NCBI RefSeq assembly: GCF_000526335.1 | Contig: NZ_JAFW01000001.1 | Coordinates: 1,798,001 to 1,862,000, forward strand | Direction: 5' to 3' | Origin: Arthrobacter sp. 31Y | Lineage (GTDB): Bacteria > Actinomycetota > Actinomycetes > Actinomycetales > Micrococcaceae | DNA length: 64,000 nucleotides | Shown: positions 17,706-26,494 of the stretch, in pieces | Numbering within the stretch: the first letter of the stretch is position 1 | How the letters are laid out: each line of letters begins with the position of its first letter | Translations under genes and position numbers: made by a program | The notes under the pieces: generated by a model | Seen by the model: the letters and a program-made list of their open reading frames with translations, nothing else | What the model was told of the DNA's origin: nothing | Databases searched by the model: none

Positions 17706-19118
17706 ATGGAGACTTACGACGCCCTGCTGGCCTCGATCACCCCGGCCGACGGCAAGAACAGCCGCACCATCCTCGACCCCGCCACAGGCGAGGCTGTAGG
17801 CCAAGCCCCTGTTCACACTGTCGAAGACCTCGAATCCGCCATCGCAGCTGCCGCGGCCGCCCAACCTGCGTGGGCTGCCTTGGGCCACGACGCCCGGTCC
17901 GCCGCGCTCATGAAGGCCGCCGACGCCGTCGAACGTTCCGCCGAGGAACTGGCCCACCTGCTCTCCCGCGAGCAAGGCAAGCCATTGAACGGCCCCAACG
18001 CCCGCTTCGAAGTAGGCGCCTGCGCCGCCTGGCTCCGCGCCACCGCCGCCACACCGCTTGATCCGGAAACCGTGGTGGACGACGGCGAAACCCGCGCCGA
18101 GCTGCACTACCGGCCCATCGGCGTCGTGGGTGCCATTGGTCCCTGGAACTGGCCCATGATGATCACCGTCTGGCAGATCGCCCCGGCTCTGCGCATGGGC
18201 AACGCCGTGGTGGTCAAGCCCTCCGAATACACCCCCCTGTCCGTGCTGGCGCTGGCCGCGATCATCAATGAAGAGCTGCCTGAAGGCCTTCTGTCCGTAG
18301 TCTCCGGTGGCCGCGACGTCGGCGCCCGGCTTGCCGAACACCCGGCCATCGGCAAGGTCATGTTCACCGGCTCCACCGCCACCGGCAAGGCGATCATCCG
18401 TTCATCGGCCGACACGGTCAAGCGGCTCACCCTGGAACTTGGTGGCAACGACGCCGGAATCGTCCTGCCCGACTCCGACCCCAAGGCTATTGCCGAGGGC
18501 TTGTTCTGGGGCGCGTTCATCAACACCGGCCAGACCTGCGCCGCACTGAAGCGCCTCTACGTCCACGAATCCCAGTACGAGGCTGTGCTCTCGGAACTGA
18601 CTGCCGTCGCTCAGGCCATGCCGATGGGCAACGGGCTGGACGAAAACAACGTCCTGGGCCCGCTGCAGAACCGGCAGCAGTACGACATCGTGGCCCGGCT
18701 GGTTGAGGCCGCCCGCGAGTCCGGCGCCCGCGTGGTGATCGGCGGCAACCCCGACGCCGACCAGCCCGGCAACTTCTACCCCACCACGCTGGTGGCCGAC
18801 ATCGACAACGACAACCCGCTGGTCGCCGAGGAACAGTTCGGCCCGGCCCTGCCCATCATCAAATACAGCACCGTTGACGAGGCAGTCGCCAAGGCAAACG
18901 CGCTCGACGTCGGACTGGGCGCCTCAGTTTGGTCCTCCGACCTGAACGCCGCGCGCGAGGTCGCCTCCCGCATCCAGGCCGGAACCGTATGGATCAACAA
19001 GCACGGCGCAGTTGATCCACGCATCCCGTTCGGCGGCGCCAAGCAATCCGGCTACGGCCTCGAGTTCGGCGCCGAAGGCCTCAAGGCTTTGGGCGTCCCG
19101 CAGATCATCAACGGCTAA
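17706..19118 (+). CDS. NAD(P)-dependent aldehyde dehydrogenase
   Basis: 470 aa aldehyde dehydrogenase superfamily enzyme. Catalytic Cys278 in NTGQTCAALKR and general-base Glu244 in LELGGNDAG are both present; the cofactor motif GPWNWPMMI lies at about 143. The ATG at 17706 has a well-spaced GCGGAG upstream; the frame extends to 17631. Since a copper amine oxidase lies 1.5 kb away, oxidation of the resulting aldehyde (for example phenylacetaldehyde to phenylacetate) is a plausible role; succinate-semialdehyde or other substrates are equally possible. Confidence 0.88.
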   Translation: METYDALLASITPADGKNSRTILDPATGEAVGQAPVHTVEDLESAIAAAAAAQPAWAALGHDARSAALMKAADAVERSAEELAHLLSREQGKPLNGPNARFEVGACAAWLRATAATPLDPETVVDDGETRAELHYRPIGVVGAIGPWNWPMMITVWQIAPALRMGNAVVVKPSEYTPLSVLALAAIINEELPEGLLSVVSGGRDVGARLAEHPAIGKVMFTGSTATGKAIIRSSADTVKRLTLELGGNDAGIVLPDSDPKAIAEGLFWGAFINTGQTCAALKRLYVHESQYEAVLSELTAVAQAMPMGNGLDENNVLGPLQNRQQYDIVARLVEAARESGARVVIGGNPDADQPGNFYPTTLVADIDNDNPLVAEEQFGPALPIIKYSTVDEAVAKANALDVGLGASVWSSDLNAAREVASRIQAGTVWINKHGAVDPRIPFGGAKQSGYGLEFGAEGLKALGVPQIING

Positions 19119-19133
19119 ACCCCCGCCGCCCTG

Positions 19134-19202
19134 ACCCAACTAGGTGACAGATAACGTCGCAATGAGCACTCACAGCGACGTTATCTGTCACCTACTTTTG
19201 GT
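19134..19202. repeat. 69 bp intergenic palindrome, copy 3, and surrounding gene-poor gap
   Basis: Left end ACCCAACTAGGTGACAG, inner arms ATAACGTCGC and GCGACGTTAT, right end CTGTCACCTACTTTTGGT. This copy lies after the aldehyde dehydrogenase. The rest of the 19119-19415 gap holds no convincing gene, only a short minus-strand reading frame with one membrane-like segment (see findings). Confidence 0.82.
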
Positions 19203-19415
19203 TTTCCGGCGCGTACGGCGAGCGCCGTCGCGAGAATGACGACGCCGGATGCGGCTATTGCGATGACGCCGGCAGTAGCCGTAGACGGCCAAGGCTGACA
19301 GCAGGCTCAACCCGTGCACCGGTTCAATCCTTTCGCCGAACCTAGAGAAGGCGGATAGCACTTGTCCAGTCACAGGATGGACCCGGTTGGGTTGCCGGGC
19401 GCTCCGCGTGTAAGC

Positions 19416-20282
19416 ATGAGCATCATGGCCCAGAAGATTGCGTACCAAGGTGAGCCCGGAGCGAATTCGGATCTCGCGTGCAAGGAAATGTTCCCCGAGC
19501 TCGAAAGCGTTCCGTGCGCCAGCTTTGAGGACGCGTTTGAGCTGGTATCAACCGGCGAAGTTGATCTGGCCATGATCCCGATCGAGAACTCCATTGCCGG
19601 ACGTGTGGCGGACATCCATGTCCTGCTTCCCCAGTCGAAGCTGCAGATCGTGGGCGAGTACTTCCTGCCCATCCGTTTTGACCTGCTTGGCATTCCGGGG
19701 AGCACCATCGAGGGTGCCACCGAGGTTCACAGCCACATCCACGCACTTGGTCAGTGCCGCCGGATCATCCGCGAAGCCGGCCTCAAGCCAGTCATCGCCG
19801 GTGACACCGCCGGATCAGCCCGTGAAGTCCGGGACTGGAACGATCCCCGCAAACTATCCCTCGCTCCGCCGCTTGCCGCCCAACTGTACGGTTTGGATGT
19901 CCTGGCCTCCGGCGTCGAAGACGACCCCACCAACACCACGCGCTTTGTTGTCCTGGCCCGCGAACGTGAGCTGCCCACGAAAGAAGAACTTCCGGGTCCA
20001 GCTATCACCAGCTTCGTGTTCCGGGTCCGCAACGTCCCGTCCGCCCTTTACAAGGCACTCGGAGGTTTTGCGACCAACGGGCTCAACATGACGAGGTTGG
20101 AGAGCTACATGGTGGGCGACGAGTTCGCCGCCACGATGTTCCTTTCCGACGTCGAAGGCCACCCTGAGGACGCACGGCTCCGCCGGGCACTGGAGGAACT
20201 GGAGTTCTTCACCACTGAGGTGCGGGTCCTCGGTGTTTACGCCGCGGACGGGTATCGCGAACGGAACACTGTCAGCGCCTGA
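19416..20282 (+). CDS. pheA: Prephenate dehydratase
   Basis: 288 aa. Converts prephenate to phenylpyruvate in phenylalanine synthesis. The catalytic-domain signatures are visible (IAYQGEPGANSDLAC at the start, MIPIENSIAGRV, and the TRF motif in NTTRFVVLARE), followed by a C-terminal ACT domain (FVFRVRNVPSALYKALGGF, later LESYMVGDEFAATMFLSD) that normally mediates phenylalanine feedback. No chorismate mutase is fused. Start at 19416 or 19425 (MAQKIAY); neither has a strong ribosome site. Monocistronic. Confidence 0.93.
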   Translation: MSIMAQKIAYQGEPGANSDLACKEMFPELESVPCASFEDAFELVSTGEVDLAMIPIENSIAGRVADIHVLLPQSKLQIVGEYFLPIRFDLLGIPGSTIEGATEVHSHIHALGQCRRIIREAGLKPVIAGDTAGSAREVRDWNDPRKLSLAPPLAAQLYGLDVLASGVEDDPTNTTRFVVLARERELPTKEELPGPAITSFVFRVRNVPSALYKALGGFATNGLNMTRLESYMVGDEFAATMFLSDVEGHPEDARLRRALEELEFFTTEVRVLGVYAADGYRERNTVSA

Positions 20283-20355
20283 CCCTCGCCGCACCCCGCT
20301 ACGCCAACGTGAGTACAGGATTGCGTGAATACACCCAAAACTGTACTTTGGATTC

Positions 20356-20682
20356 ATGGAGACACTCACGCATGCGCCAGTGCTGGCCCGCTTTGGCTAC
20401 GCGGTCTCAGACCCCACCCGCGCCCAAGTGCTGCTTGCCCTCGCGGAGTCGCCGTCATATCCGTCCGACTTAGCGGACTCGGTGGGAGTATCCCGCCAAA
20501 GCATGTCCAATCATCTGACCTGCCTGCGCGGCTGCGGTTTGGTGGTTGCTGTTCCTGACGGTCGGCGGACGCGTTACGAATTGGCCGACGTCCGCTTGGG
20601 TCACGCGATCAAAGACCTGCTGGGCGTGGTGTTGGCTGTGGATCCTGCCTGCTGCGCGCCGGACGGGACCTGCGTGGCATGA
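20356..20682 (+). CDS. ArsR/SmtB family metal-sensing repressor (CmtR-like)
   Basis: 108 aa winged-helix repressor. C56 and C60 in the recognition helix (LTCLRGCGLV), plus C99, C100 and C106 near the C-terminus (DPACCAPDGTC), match the Cd/Pb-sensing arrangement of mycobacterial CmtR. Its stop overlaps the start of the cation transporter (ATGA), so it heads a three-gene operon and most likely represses it until metal binds. The short CCAAA/TTTGG arms just upstream may be operator. Confidence 0.88.
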   Translation: METLTHAPVLARFGYAVSDPTRAQVLLALAESPSYPSDLADSVGVSRQSMSNHLTCLRGCGLVVAVPDGRRTRYELADVRLGHAIKDLLGVVLAVDPACCAPDGTCVA

Positions 20683-21425
20683 GCACCCCTTTGCACCTGC
20701 TCACAGTGGATCGCCGGATTGTCCTCATGCGCCGTATCCGGTTGTTCGCCGCCGCGACCATTACCTACAACGTTCTCGAAGCCGTCGCAGCTCTGTGGGC
20801 TGGTGGTGTTGCCGATTCCTCAGCCCTGATCGGTTTTGGCCTGGACTCTGTTGTGGAGGTCGCATCCGCAGTGGCCTTATCCTGGCAGTTCTCCTCCAAG
20901 GATCCCGAGCGACGTGAACACTTGACGCTGCGCATCATCGCTGTCTCGTTCTTCGCACTCGCGGCGTTTGTTGCTGTGGACGCCATCCGGTCACTCACCG
21001 GCGGGGGCGAGGCCCAGCATTCCACGCCGGGTATTGTGATCGCGGCCTTGAGCCTTGCGATCATGCCGGTCCTTTCTTTCTACCAGCGCCGGGCCGGCAG
21101 GGAACTTGGCTCCAGAACCGCAGTGGCGGACTCCAAGCAGACATTGCTCTGCACGTACCTCTCTGGCGTGCTGCTGATCGGCCTGGTACTGAACAGCACC
21201 TTGGGCTGGTGGTGGGCAGATGCCGGCGCGGCCCTGGTGATCGCCGCCATCGCCGTCCGCGAAGGCGTGAACGCTTGGCGCGGCGACATTTGCTGCAAAG
21301 TGCCCGGCGCTGACACCACACACCATGAAATGCCAACCGACGACTGCTGCCAGTCGGGGGAACAACCATCCCACCGATTCAAGGCAGCCGCCCACCGCGA
21401 CCAGGAAAGTAACCAGCCCCGATGA
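20679..21425 (+). CDS. Cation diffusion facilitator-like transporter
   Basis: 248 aa membrane protein with about six helices. The aspartates in GLDSVVEVASA and in WADAGAALV sit where CDF transporters place metal ligands. Instead of the usual cytoplasmic CDF domain it has a short tail rich in Cys and His (GDICCKVPGADTTHH, DDCCQSGEQPSH), probably metal binding. Both ends overlap neighbours by 4 nt, so it is tightly coupled to the CmtR-like sensor. Likely exports a soft divalent metal such as Cd, Pb or Zn. Confidence 0.85.
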   Translation: MSTPLHLLTVDRRIVLMRRIRLFAAATITYNVLEAVAALWAGGVADSSALIGFGLDSVVEVASAVALSWQFSSKDPERREHLTLRIIAVSFFALAAFVAVDAIRSLTGGGEAQHSTPGIVIAALSLAIMPVLSFYQRRAGRELGSRTAVADSKQTLLCTYLSGVLLIGLVLNSTLGWWWADAGAALVIAAIAVREGVNAWRGDICCKVPGADTTHHEMPTDDCCQSGEQPSHRFKAAAHRDQESNQPR

Positions 21426-22105
21426 CACAAGCACCACCAACACCCCAGCCCGTGGACACCGCTAAAAAGGTACGCACCATCCTGTGGATCCTGATCGCGG
21501 CTGTTGTTGCAGCAGGAGTCATCTGGTTCGCCGTTATCACAGCCACTAAACCAACCCCCGCTGCGCCTGCAGGCGGGGCACAGCTGGTCCGCGAAGACAG
21601 CCACCGGATCACCAATCCTGCCGTTGAGAAGGCGCAACTGGTGGAGTTCCTGGACTTCGAATGCGAATCCTGCCGCGCCGCCTACCCGCTGGTGGAGGAA
21701 CTGAAAAAGGAATATGGCGATCGGATCACGTTCGTCCAGCGCTACTTCCCCCTGCCGGGACACCGAAACTCCGGAACTGCCGCCTTGGCCGTTGAGGCCG
21801 CGGCACAGCAGGGGAAGTACGAGGTGATGGTGGCCAAATTGTTCGAAACCCAGCCGCAGTGGGGCGAAAAGTCGGACTCTCAGGCCGCTACGTTCCGCGG
21901 CTACGCGCAGGACCTCGGCCTCGACATGGCGAAATACGACGCAAGCGTCCTGGACGAAAAAACCCAGGCACGAATCCGAAAAGACGCCAGTGACGGCAAC
22001 GCCTTAGGCGTCACCGGCACCCCCACGTTCTTCCTCGACGGCGAAAAACTCACCCTGGACACAGAGGAACAGTTCCGCCAGCTGCTGGACGAAGCCGCCA
22101 AATAG
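21422..22105 (+). CDS. Membrane-anchored DsbA-like thiol oxidoreductase
   Basis: 227 aa. One N-terminal membrane anchor (about 18-40) followed by a thioredoxin-fold DsbA domain with active-site C81-E-S-C84 and cis-Pro in GVTGTPTFFLDG. The orientation suggests the domain faces outside, acting on thiols of exported proteins. The start overlaps the transporter stop (ATGA), making it the third gene of the metal operon; repair of metal-damaged thiols is a reasonable inference. Confidence 0.88.
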   Translation: MTQAPPTPQPVDTAKKVRTILWILIAAVVAAGVIWFAVITATKPTPAAPAGGAQLVREDSHRITNPAVEKAQLVEFLDFECESCRAAYPLVEELKKEYGDRITFVQRYFPLPGHRNSGTAALAVEAAAQQGKYEVMVAKLFETQPQWGEKSDSQAATFRGYAQDLGLDMAKYDASVLDEKTQARIRKDASDGNALGVTGTPTFFLDGEKLTLDTEEQFRQLLDEAAK

Positions 22106-22301
22106 AAGCAAGCTCTCGCCGGAAGGGCCATGTGCCAATCCCGCGGGAATCCTCAACAGCACCGGTTCAGGAGCTGCGCAGCACCCGTCCGTTGCTCCGC
22201 CGTCGGGACGGGCAACGCAACCCGGCGCCTTCATACTGGCCAGCAAGTGACCGTGCATGGCGGCGCCGGTTGCGTCGACACGGGAAACCAGCAGGGCTGG
22301 C

Positions 22302-24476
22302 TCAGCGCCCCACCGACGCCTCTTTCTCCTCGCGCGGCGCCACCGACGCTGAGGAAGACTCACGCCCCAGCTTGCCCGGCCACCAGATCTTGCTGCCGAT
22401 GTCGTACGCCAGCGCAGGCACCAGCAAGGACCGCACCAGCACGGTATCCAGGAGCACGCCGAACGCCACAATAAACGCCAGCTGGACCAGGAACATGATG
22501 GGAATGACACCCAGGGCTGCGAAAGTGGCCGCCAGGACCACGCCGGCTGAGGTGATCACACCACCGGTAACGGCCAATCCGCGCAGGATTCCGGGCCGCG
22601 TCCCGTGCTTCAACGATTCTTCGCGGACACGGCTCATCAGGAAGATGTTGTAGTCCACGCCGAGGGCCACCAAGAACACGAAGCCGAACAGCGGCACGGT
22701 GGCATCTGCCCCGGAGAAACCGAAGACCCCGTTGAACACCCATGCAGAGACACCCATCGCAGCGCCGTAACTCAGGACCACGGACAGGACCAGCAGCACT
22801 GGCGCCACCACGGAGCGCAGCAGGAGCATCAGGATGAAGAGGATGACCACCAGCACGATCGGGATGATGACCACCAGATCGCGTTGGGCTGTGGTGTTGG
22901 TGTCCAGCGCAGTTGCAGTCACGCCGCCCACCAACGCTGCGGAGTCAACCTCGCGAACGGCAGAGCGCAGCGACTTCACGGCCTCTTCGGCCTCAATCGA
23001 GTCCGCCGCCGAGTTCAATGTGGCGTTGATGAGGACTCTGCCGTCGCGAACCGCGGGCTCAGCGGGAGCGCCGGGGGCACCGGTGATGGGAACATTCCCG
23101 TCAGCCAGCAAGTAGGCGTCACCCACGCCGTCGGCCGCTTTGACCTTGTCGAGGACCTGCTGCGCGGAACCTTGCGAGGCGACCACGACGGCGGGGCTGC
23201 CGCTTCCGGCGTCGAAGTGGCGCGCCAGTGCGTCCTGCCCGTCCACGGCGTCGGATGCCGAAAGAATGACGTCCGTCTGCGGAACCCCATTGGCTTTCAA
23301 CTGCATGAGCCCAGTGGAGGCGGCAAGGAGAAGCAGGACCGAAGCCACCCACACAACGCGCGGCCGCTTGGAGACCAGGCGACCCGTGGCGCGCCACAGA
23401 CCCTTTTGCCCCTCAAGGCCCGTGACAATCGCCGGTTCGCGTTCGTCGTCGGGCAGCAGTTTGGGACGGAAGGGCCAGAAGGCCGAGCGGCCAAGCAACG
23501 CCATGAGAGCAGGCAGGAGCGTGAGCGCAGCGAACAGGGAGCAGAGGATGCCGGCGGCAGCCACAGGGCCCAGGGCTTTGTTGGAATTCAGATCGGAGAA
23601 CAGCAGGCAGAGCAGGGCGATGATGACGGTGGCACCAGAAGCGAGGATCGGCTCGAACGATGCCTTCCATGCCGTGATCACAGCCTGCGTACGGTTGGTG
23701 GTGTGCGTCAGCGCCTCCCGGAACCGCGCCACGAACAACAGCGCGTAGTCGGTCGCAGCGCCAATGACCAGGATGGACAGAATGCCTTGGCTCTGGCCGT
23801 TCAATTGGATCCAGCCGGCCTTGGCCATTCCAAACACCAGCAGAATCGCGGCGCAGAGGGCAAACACCGAGGTGAGCAGCACTGCAATAGGCAACACCAC
23901 CGAACGGTAAACCAGCAGGAGAATCACGAACACGGCACCCAGTGCAACCAGCAGCAGAATGCCGTCAATCCCGCCAAAAGCGTTGACGAGGTCGGCGGTC
24001 AAGCCTGCCGGACCAGTAACGAACGCCTTCATACCGTCGGGCGCGCCGGGCTGCACGACGTCGCGCAACTCCTGGACTTTCTCACGCAGCTCATCGGAGG
24101 ACGCCATGGGAACAACGAACTGAACGGCTTTGCCGTCTTGGGACGGGATGGGCCCGACGACGGCGCTCCCCAGCTTAAGTGCCTCGATGTCGGCCTTCAG
24201 CTGGGCTGCTTCGCCCAGCTGGGCCGGGGTGAAGGACGCATCGCTCTCGACGATGACAATTGCCGGGATCTCTTCGGAGTCCCGGAACTTGGCCTGCCAG
24301 TCACCGGCTTCCGTTGCTTCTGCGCCGGCGGGAAGGAATGAGGCCTGGTCATTGGAGGAGACCTCTTCCAACCGGCCGAACGTTGGGCCGCCAATTCCTG
24401 CGATGCCCAGCCACGTGATGACCAGCACCACCGGTATCAGCCAGCGAAGCCAGAACGGTACCTTCTGCGAGTTCAT
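22302..24476 (-). CDS. MMPL/RND family transporter
   Basis: 724 aa RND-superfamily membrane protein with the duplicated MMPL layout: one N-terminal helix, a large extracytoplasmic domain (about 40-165), a five-helix bundle including GAATDYALLFVARFREAL, a second extracytoplasmic domain (about 390-505), and a second bundle with ALGVDYNIFLMSRVREE. These DY motifs carry the proton path. The family exports lipids or drugs. It is divergent from a MarR regulator with a near-ideal operator between them, consistent with inducible efflux. Confidence 0.92.
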   Translation of the reverse strand: MNSQKVPFWLRWLIPVVLVITWLGIAGIGGPTFGRLEEVSSNDQASFLPAGAEATEAGDWQAKFRDSEEIPAIVIVESDASFTPAQLGEAAQLKADIEALKLGSAVVGPIPSQDGKAVQFVVPMASSDELREKVQELRDVVQPGAPDGMKAFVTGPAGLTADLVNAFGGIDGILLLVALGAVFVILLLVYRSVVLPIAVLLTSVFALCAAILLVFGMAKAGWIQLNGQSQGILSILVIGAATDYALLFVARFREALTHTTNRTQAVITAWKASFEPILASGATVIIALLCLLFSDLNSNKALGPVAAAGILCSLFAALTLLPALMALLGRSAFWPFRPKLLPDDEREPAIVTGLEGQKGLWRATGRLVSKRPRVVWVASVLLLLAASTGLMQLKANGVPQTDVILSASDAVDGQDALARHFDAGSGSPAVVVASQGSAQQVLDKVKAADGVGDAYLLADGNVPITGAPGAPAEPAVRDGRVLINATLNSAADSIEAEEAVKSLRSAVREVDSAALVGGVTATALDTNTTAQRDLVVIIPIVLVVILFILMLLLRSVVAPVLLVLSVVLSYGAAMGVSAWVFNGVFGFSGADATVPLFGFVFLVALGVDYNIFLMSRVREESLKHGTRPGILRGLAVTGGVITSAGVVLAATFAALGVIPIMFLVQLAFIVAFGVLLDTVLVRSLLVPALAYDIGSKIWWPGKLGRESSSASVAPREEKEASVGR

Positions 24477-24511
24477 GAGTCCTTCTTCTACGGGGATGCT
24501 TGAGGGCTTTA

Positions 24512-24540
24512 TTCCATCATAGATTATCTCTATGATGGAA
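24512..24540. promoter_or_regulatory. Candidate MarR operator, 12-5-12 perfect inverted repeat
   Basis: TTCCATCATAGA (24512-24523), 5 nt, TCTATGATGGAA (24529-24540), with perfectly complementary arms. It sits 35 nt before the MMPL start and 101 nt before the MarR start, so the adjacent MarR protein probably represses both genes from here. Confidence 0.75.
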
Positions 24541-24641
24541 CTATTCCAAGGCCTGATAACAACTGATGCCGGAATCCCCTACTGCTGGGAGTAATATCCG
24601 GAAGGCAGTAATCACGAGACAACGCTGGCAGGAGGGCGGAT

Positions 24642-25163
24642 ATGTCGGACCCAGCAGTCCCGCGCCCCGACGCGAGCCGCCCCGAGAACGCGGCTCCCCA
24701 AGAACTGGTGCGGCTCCTCCAGGACTTCACCCTCGAAGCCAACCATTATGTGGACGCAGCAGGTGGCCGGAATGACATGCACCGGACCGACTTGAACGCC
24801 CTGGCCGTGATCATGCGCCACTCCGCAGCGGGGAAGGTGGTCACCCCGGGCGTCCTCCGCACTGAACTCCGGCTCAGCTCCCCCGCCACCACGGCATTGG
24901 TTGATCGCCTGCACGCCTCCGGACATGTGGTGCGCGAACGTCTCGGCACGGACCGCCGGCAAGTCCAGCTGCAAATGACGCCCAAGGCGTACCGGGACGG
25001 AAGCGCCATGTTCATGCCCCTCGCCATTCGCATGGGCAAAGCGATGTCCGCTTACAGTGCCGAGGAACTGGACCTTGTGACCCGGTTCATGACTGACATG
25101 GTGGAGGCCACTCTCGCCGCTCGCGAAGAAGCGACCCAAGCTGACGGGACACGTTCCACCTAA
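24642..25163 (+). CDS. MarR family transcriptional regulator
   Basis: 173 aa winged-helix protein: helices around MHRTDLNALAVIMRHS, recognition region LRLSSPATTALVDRLHASGH, and wing ERLGTDRRQVQLQMTP. The ATG follows GGAGGGCGG. It is divergent from the MMPL exporter and is the probable repressor acting on the 24512-24540 palindrome. Ligand unknown. Confidence 0.88.
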   Translation: MSDPAVPRPDASRPENAAPQELVRLLQDFTLEANHYVDAAGGRNDMHRTDLNALAVIMRHSAAGKVVTPGVLRTELRLSSPATTALVDRLHASGHVVRERLGTDRRQVQLQMTPKAYRDGSAMFMPLAIRMGKAMSAYSAEELDLVTRFMTDMVEATLAAREEATQADGTRST

Positions 25164-25192
25164 TTCCACCTTCCAAGTTGTAGCGTTTCCCT

Positions 25193-26008
25193 ATGAACGC
25201 GCAGCAGCCTGAAGATGTCTATACCCACGGGCACCACGAGTCGGTTGTCCGGGCCCACGCCTCACGAACGGTCGAGAATTCGGCCGCGTTCGTGATTCCC
25301 CATCTCACCCCCGGCACATCAGTGCTGGACGTCGGTTGCGGACCAGGCAGCATCACCTGCGACTTCGCGGGGCTGGTTGCGCCCGGGCAAGTGATCGGAT
25401 TGGACCGGTCCGCGGATATCGTCGCCCAAGCCACCGAACTGGCTACCGACCGCGGCGTGGACAACGTGACGTTCCAAACCGGCAACATCTACGATCTCGA
25501 CTTTGAGGACGAAACCTTCGACCTCGTCCACGCCCACCAGGTCCTCCAGCACCTGACCGACCCCGTCGCAGCCCTTCGCGAGATGCGCCGCGTGGCGAAA
25601 CCCGGGGCGATCGTAGCCGTACGCGACGCTGACTTCCACGGCATGAGCTGGTACCCCGAAGTCCCCGAGCTGGACGACTGGATGGAGCTCTACCAGAAGA
25701 TCGCCCGCCGCAATGGAGCAGAACCCGACGCCGGACGTCGCCTGGTTTCCTGGGCCCAACAGGCAGGTTTCACCCAGGTGGCACCCACCAGCAGCAACTG
25801 GCTCTACGCCACCGCCCAGCAACGTTCGTGGCAATCCAGGGTCTGGAGCGAACGGGTGTTGCACTCAGCTTTCGCCGAGCAAGCCCTTGAGTACGGCTTC
25901 GCCAACGAAGCCGACCTCGCCCGGATCGCCGCGGGCTGGCACCGCTGGGGAGCCACCGACGACGGCTACTTCCTCATTCCCAACGGAGAGGTGATAGCCC
26001 GGGCCTGA
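25193..26008 (+). CDS. Class I SAM-dependent methyltransferase (UbiE-like)
   Basis: 271 aa. SAM-binding motif I is VLDVGCGPGS (44-53), the acidic motif II IGLDRS follows, and the post-I region HAHQVLQHLTDPVAALREM is typical of UbiE/COQ5-like small-molecule methyltransferases. No membrane segment. It stands 30 nt after the MarR gene and could be co-transcribed with it. Substrate unknown. Confidence 0.85.
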   Translation: MNAQQPEDVYTHGHHESVVRAHASRTVENSAAFVIPHLTPGTSVLDVGCGPGSITCDFAGLVAPGQVIGLDRSADIVAQATELATDRGVDNVTFQTGNIYDLDFEDETFDLVHAHQVLQHLTDPVAALREMRRVAKPGAIVAVRDADFHGMSWYPEVPELDDWMELYQKIARRNGAEPDAGRRLVSWAQQAGFTQVAPTSSNWLYATAQQRSWQSRVWSERVLHSAFAEQALEYGFANEADLARIAAGWHRWGATDDGYFLIPNGEVIARA

Positions 26009-26058
26009 ACTCTTTCAAAGAACGTGCCTGAACTTTTTCAAAAAAGTTTGACCCACCC

Positions 26059-26085
26059 TGTAGAAATGCCCGCCGCAGTTCCGAC
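26059..26085 (+). promoter_or_regulatory. Candidate ECF42-type promoter
   Basis: TGTAGAA (26059-26065), 16 nt, CGAC (26082-26085). ECF42 sigma factors are reported to use TGTCGA-like -35 and CGA/TC -10 elements in front of DGPF genes. It lies 49 nt before the DGPF gene that precedes the ECF42 sigma gene. One base of the -35 differs from consensus. Confidence 0.55.
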
Positions 26086-26134
26086 CCATGAGTGAAAGCA
26101 CCCACAAAGGGCGCTCCTCACAAGGAGTTTTGAA

Positions 26135-26494
26135 ATGAAATACATGATCATGATGTTCGGATCGGCCGAGGGCATGATGGAGACCGCAGACCCCGCATGG
26201 ATCCAGGAAATGATCGGGTTCATGATCCAGATCGACAAGGACCTCACCGAGTCCGGGGAAATGGTATTCAACGCCGGACTGGCCGACGGCAGCACCGCGA
26301 AGCTGGTCAAGCAGACCACTGACGGCGTCATCACCACGGATGGGCCGTACGCCGAATCGAAGGAGTCGCTGGTGGGCTACTGGGTGGTTGATGTAGCCAG
26401 CGAGGAACGTGCGGTGGAGATTTGTTCCAGCATTGTGAAGTACGCGCAAGTGGTTGAGCTCCGCGCAGTTCAGGAAGCGCCTCCGGAGGTCTAG
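26135..26494 (+). CDS. YCII-related DGPF-domain protein
   Basis: 119 aa protein of the DGPF/YCII family (ferredoxin-like dimeric fold). The signature region reads VITTDGPYAESKESLVGYWV, with Tyr in the Phe position of DGPF. These small proteins are the standard partner and target of ECF42 sigma factors; their biochemical role is not settled. The ATG follows AAGGAG. Its stop is immediately followed by the sigma gene, so the two form an operon. Confidence 0.9.
   Translation: MKYMIMMFGSAEGMMETADPAWIQEMIGFMIQIDKDLTESGEMVFNAGLADGSTAKLVKQTTDGVITTDGPYAESKESLVGYWVVDVASEERAVEICSSIVKYAQVVELRAVQEAPPEV

Noticed and set aside
19188..19448. Minus-strand ORF of 86 codons
   Set aside because: Its product is Arg/His-rich without any fold and it crosses the pheA start; not credible as a gene.
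22605..24341. Plus-strand ORF of 578 codons
   Set aside because: Antisense shadow of the MMPL transporter; the product is rich in Gln, His and Arg with no membrane or catalytic pattern.
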